This document shows positions 61,201-64,000 of a stretch of DNA of 64,000 bases, one piece after another. Each line of letters opens with the position of its first letter. The first letter of the stretch is position 1. Below the pieces are notes generated by a model. That model searched no databases and had not been told where the DNA came from. It was given only the letters and a program-made list of their open reading frames with translations. Origin of the DNA: Arabidopsis thaliana (lineage: Eukaryota > Streptophyta > Magnoliopsida > Brassicales > Brassicaceae); NCBI RefSeq assembly GCF_000001735.4, contig NC_003070.9, forward strand, positions 19,825,971-19,889,970, read 5' to 3'. The position numbers and the translations under genes are program-made.

Positions 61201-62100
61201 AGCATATAGTTGAGCCAGACAGTCTCTTATCCTGAAAAACCGCACAAAGTAGATAACTTTAACATCAAAACATCGATCCAAAGCAAGCCCGGTGAAGCCT
61301 CAAAGACTAACCTCCCATGTTTCTGAAGCAATGATCTTCTCACAGACTGAGTAGGATGAGCAGTCAAAACCAAATCCACAGTCTGATTCTTGAGAGCATC
61401 AAAGATCTCTTCAGGAGACTTGTTCAGATCTCCAACAAGCTTCTTGAAAGTTTCTTCAAGATCAGATTCAGTAGTAGCAGAGCTCTCATCAACAAAATCA
61501 CCTTTCTTCAGCTTCTTGATCCTACGGCGATAAGCAATCTGCACTTCCTCAGCCAAATTGGCTAAGTTAAGCATATGAGAGAAAGCTTTAGCGATAACAA
61601 TGGAATCTCCTGGATCTAAACTCGTTAGCACACTCCCTAGCTCCTCTAGCTTCTTAGGTTCATGCTTCCCTTCGTATTCTGCAGAATGCTCATAAAGCTC
61701 TTGAACCTATATACAACAACACACACAATAAGATCATCAAAATTAGATCACATGAAACTACTAATCTCAAAACTAACATAAAGTTTAAATCTTCCTGCGT
61801 TTCAAAACCCTAACTAATCTAATCCATGATCGAATCAAAAAAAGTTGAAACCTTTAGTCAATACTCAAAACAGAGCATGTAGTTTCAGGATCTTATAGCA
61901 AAAGGGTCAAATCCAAAATGGAGAAAACGTACAGTTTCACGGAGATCTTCACCGTGCAAATCCTGGAGGATATCGAGAAACCGATCTAGAAGCAAAGCAT
62001 CATACTCAACAAGCTTGTCGTCTTCACTAACTTTGCCAGGAACCAGTTGACGAAGATGAACATCAATCGATGCCATCTTCTCTAACTTCCGATTCGCCAT
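58291..62100 (-). CDS. PPC1: Phosphoenolpyruvate carboxylase 1, plant type, 967 aa
   Basis: Ten exons (62100-61933, 61706-61312, 61231-61147, 61072-60850, 60749-60646, 60554-60464, 60364-60210, 60133-59135, 59052-58666, 58587-58291) join to 967 residues. The enzyme adds bicarbonate to PEP to give oxaloacetate in the cytosol, feeding the TCA cycle. The N-terminal phosphorylation motif EKMASID (Ser11) marks a plant-type enzyme regulated by PEPC kinase. Catalytic motifs: TAHPTQ with His173, [11 protein letters not shown] with Lys602, [14 protein letters not shown] with His635. The C-terminus is QNTG, as expected. At the position equivalent to Ser774 of C4 enzymes there is Ala (A776, WIFAW), the C3-type residue. 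Corresponds to AT1G53310. No damage is seen. Confidence 0.98.
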
Positions 62101-62440
62101 TTTTTCACCTGCTTCGCTCTGAAGTAAGACCAAACAAAATAATTAAAGGGATCCAAAAATTAAAGATCTAAAGACAAAATTGACTGAGATTTCGGCGATG
62201 AAATCGGAGACAGAAAATAAGAAAGTCGGAAACTTTGAGTCAACAGAAACAAACAGACCCAGATGAGAAAAATCTGCTGATAGTGCGGAGGAAAAGTAAA
62301 TCTAACAAGTGTGTGTGTGTGTGGAGAAGCTAACCAGTTATAGAAGTAAAAGCTGTGTCCTTTGAAGTCAGTCAGATTCAGATTTCAGAGATACATAACC
62401 AAAAATAAGATACTTGGCTTACCTATATATAGAGAGTGAG
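62101..62440 (-). promoter_or_regulatory. PPC1 5' leader with intron, and TATA box
   Basis: On the minus strand a TATATATAG box lies at about 62424-62432, placing the start near 62395. The leader appears spliced: donor CTG|GTTAGC at 62334 and acceptor TTCAG at 62119, leaving a short exon before the ATG at 62100. A (TG)7 run lies inside this intron (about 62309-62322). Leader introns are known in plant PEPC genes. Confidence 0.65.
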
Positions 62441-64000
62441 ATCATGATGGATTCCTATACATTATTCTATTTCTATATGTGATGCTCGCTTATAGTTGGA
62501 ATTTTTAACCTTTTTTTCCATGATTTCTATCTCTTTTTTTCCTCAATTTATATATATTTATTAATGCATTGAGAAGATTTTTATTTATGTATAAAAGAGA
62601 GATTTTCATTGAATCTAGTGATAGTCAAGAAAGAAATATTATGATTAATTAATTTTTGTGGAACAAAAAAATAACCAAAACAATAACATAAAATATTTTT
62701 ATTTTTAATATATCAGTAAAAAATTAATTATATCACTTATGTAAACAACATGCATTCTTCCGTAATTTTGATTTATATAATCAACAAAAAAACATCAAAA
62801 ATTGATTCACCTAAGTTAACACCAATCATATTTTGAAAATTTACACTTTCATGTTTGACTCACAGTACCTACAGAATTAGAATTCGATCGATTTAATATA
62901 AAGATTATTTATCTCTTTATTGTGGTTAAATTACCGGAAGATTATAGTGTTTGTAAAATAATTTGTTGTTCTAAAATTCACGTGAGCGAATGTAGAGAAG
63001 AGCATGTGTCAATGCACGGAAGTTGATGAATAAATCTCTGAACTTTCAACCTAACTTTCACTTTCAGCGATAAAGTTGACTTTTAATTTTTCTTTCTTAT
63101 AAAGGACTTAAGTATTTAACCGACCATCATCTATTTCTTTCGGTTTTATTAGTTCTTCTAACCTCCCAAAATCTAAAATCGGCAGTCTACGATAAATTTT
63201 TAGACATATATAAAATCAAATATAATATTACTCTTGTGAACGAAAATGTGATAGTAAATAAAGTAGCGGTATATGATGCTGATTAGATCATGCCTTATCA
63301 TTCTTACTCATGTGATGATGTTATTATCATAACTAGATCATTTTTGGTAAGTGACAAAGTCGTACATGTATGTGATGTGATGTCACGTTATGAATATTTT
63401 ACATTGGTCGACTCCAATTATTCAAAAATTGGATATCTTCATATGTGCTAATGGAATATTCGGATAATTTGAAATGTCTTTATTATAACACAAGTCAACA
63501 GTCGACAGACGACAGGCATGAGTGATACAGTCTAATTGTTGGAATATTAGGTACTCACTTTTCTAGTTTTCTTTAATATACTGCAAAATTTATTAATTTC
63601 AGCGAATGATCACACATTTTTTTCTTTTCACCATCACATAAAATTCTTTTGGACTATAAAATATATAGTGATATGTATTGGGTACATACATTTATATAAA
63701 ACTAAAAATTTACTGCAAAAAAAAACTAAGAACTAAACACCATAAATCCAAAATCTAAAAACAAATTAAGAAACTACTGCCATTTTAAAGCCTTAACTTT
63801 GTCAAATGATATATATGAAGTAAAAACAAAAAAAAAAAGTAAAAGAAAACGGAAACATGAAATAGAAGCTTCGTTAATTAACCGGTGGAAATACATTTTC
63901 ATCCCCAAAAAAAGAAACAGTTGGAAATGCATCATGCATGCACCATGAAACTAACATATTTGCCGTGTTTGAATTTACATTTTCTGAAATAGAATTATAA
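62441..64000. other. AT-rich upstream region of PPC1, no gene seen
   Basis: Contains only short AT-rich frames and poly-A/T runs. No gene, RNA or repeat that I can support before the window ends. Confidence 0.6.

Overview
The window reads as Arabidopsis thaliana (or a near-identical relative), the chromosome 1 long-arm interval from about AT1G53180 to AT1G53310. The species call rests on recognising a run of Arabidopsis genes in order. My exon joins also give exactly the protein lengths I remember for those genes: NCL 585, TCP3 391, mMDH1 341, ABCG10 590, DJ1B 438, TTL1 699 and PPC1 967 residues. Locus names come from memory of the families and gene order, not from a search. AT-rich intergenic DNA, short introns with GT..AG borders and frequent 5'-UTR introns fit a compact dicot genome.

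Layout. 1-5611: long AT-rich gap with no gene I can support. 5612-6757 (+): two-exon gene of unknown function. 6758-12101: gap with one fold-back element, then the multi-intron 5' leader of a RING-H2 E3 ligase (TEAR1, 12102-14033 +). 14516-17199 (-): eight-exon TAF1A-like Pol I factor. 18820-21563 (+): Na+/Ca2+ exchanger-like NCL. 22003-22076 (+): a tRNA. 24290-25465 (-): TCP3 with its miR319 site. 28996-30832 (-): mMDH1, divergent from a NUMOD3-containing gene at 31715-33186 (+). 33423-34938 (-): frameshifted MORF gene (MORF10). 35128-35505 (-): small unrecognised ORF. 36908-38680 (+): ABCG10. 38972-41371 (-): DJ1B. 42156-44133 (-): two thionin-like secreted-peptide genes in a tandem duplication, with remains of a third unit. 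45383-47281 (+): GT31 galactosyltransferase (B3GALT14). 47282-53755: transposon-scarred gap. 53756-56405 (+): TTL1. 58291-62100 (-): PPC1. 62101-64000: PPC1 leader, promoter and AT-rich DNA.

The genes are independent eukaryotic units, not an operon. Two relations stand out. First, TEAR1 acts on the TIE1 repressor of CIN-type TCP factors, and TCP3 lies about 10 kb away. Second, almost every gene here has its closest paralogue in a matching order on chromosome 3 (PPC3, TTL2, a GT31 gene, DJ1A, MORF8, mMDH2, TCP4, a RING gene). The window is therefore one half of a whole-genome-duplication block, with MORF10 apparently being lost. I found no CRISPR array, no bacterial-type system and nothing I would claim as a wholly new system. 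The most novel-looking material is the thionin-like array with its insertions, and several unannotated MITE-like elements.
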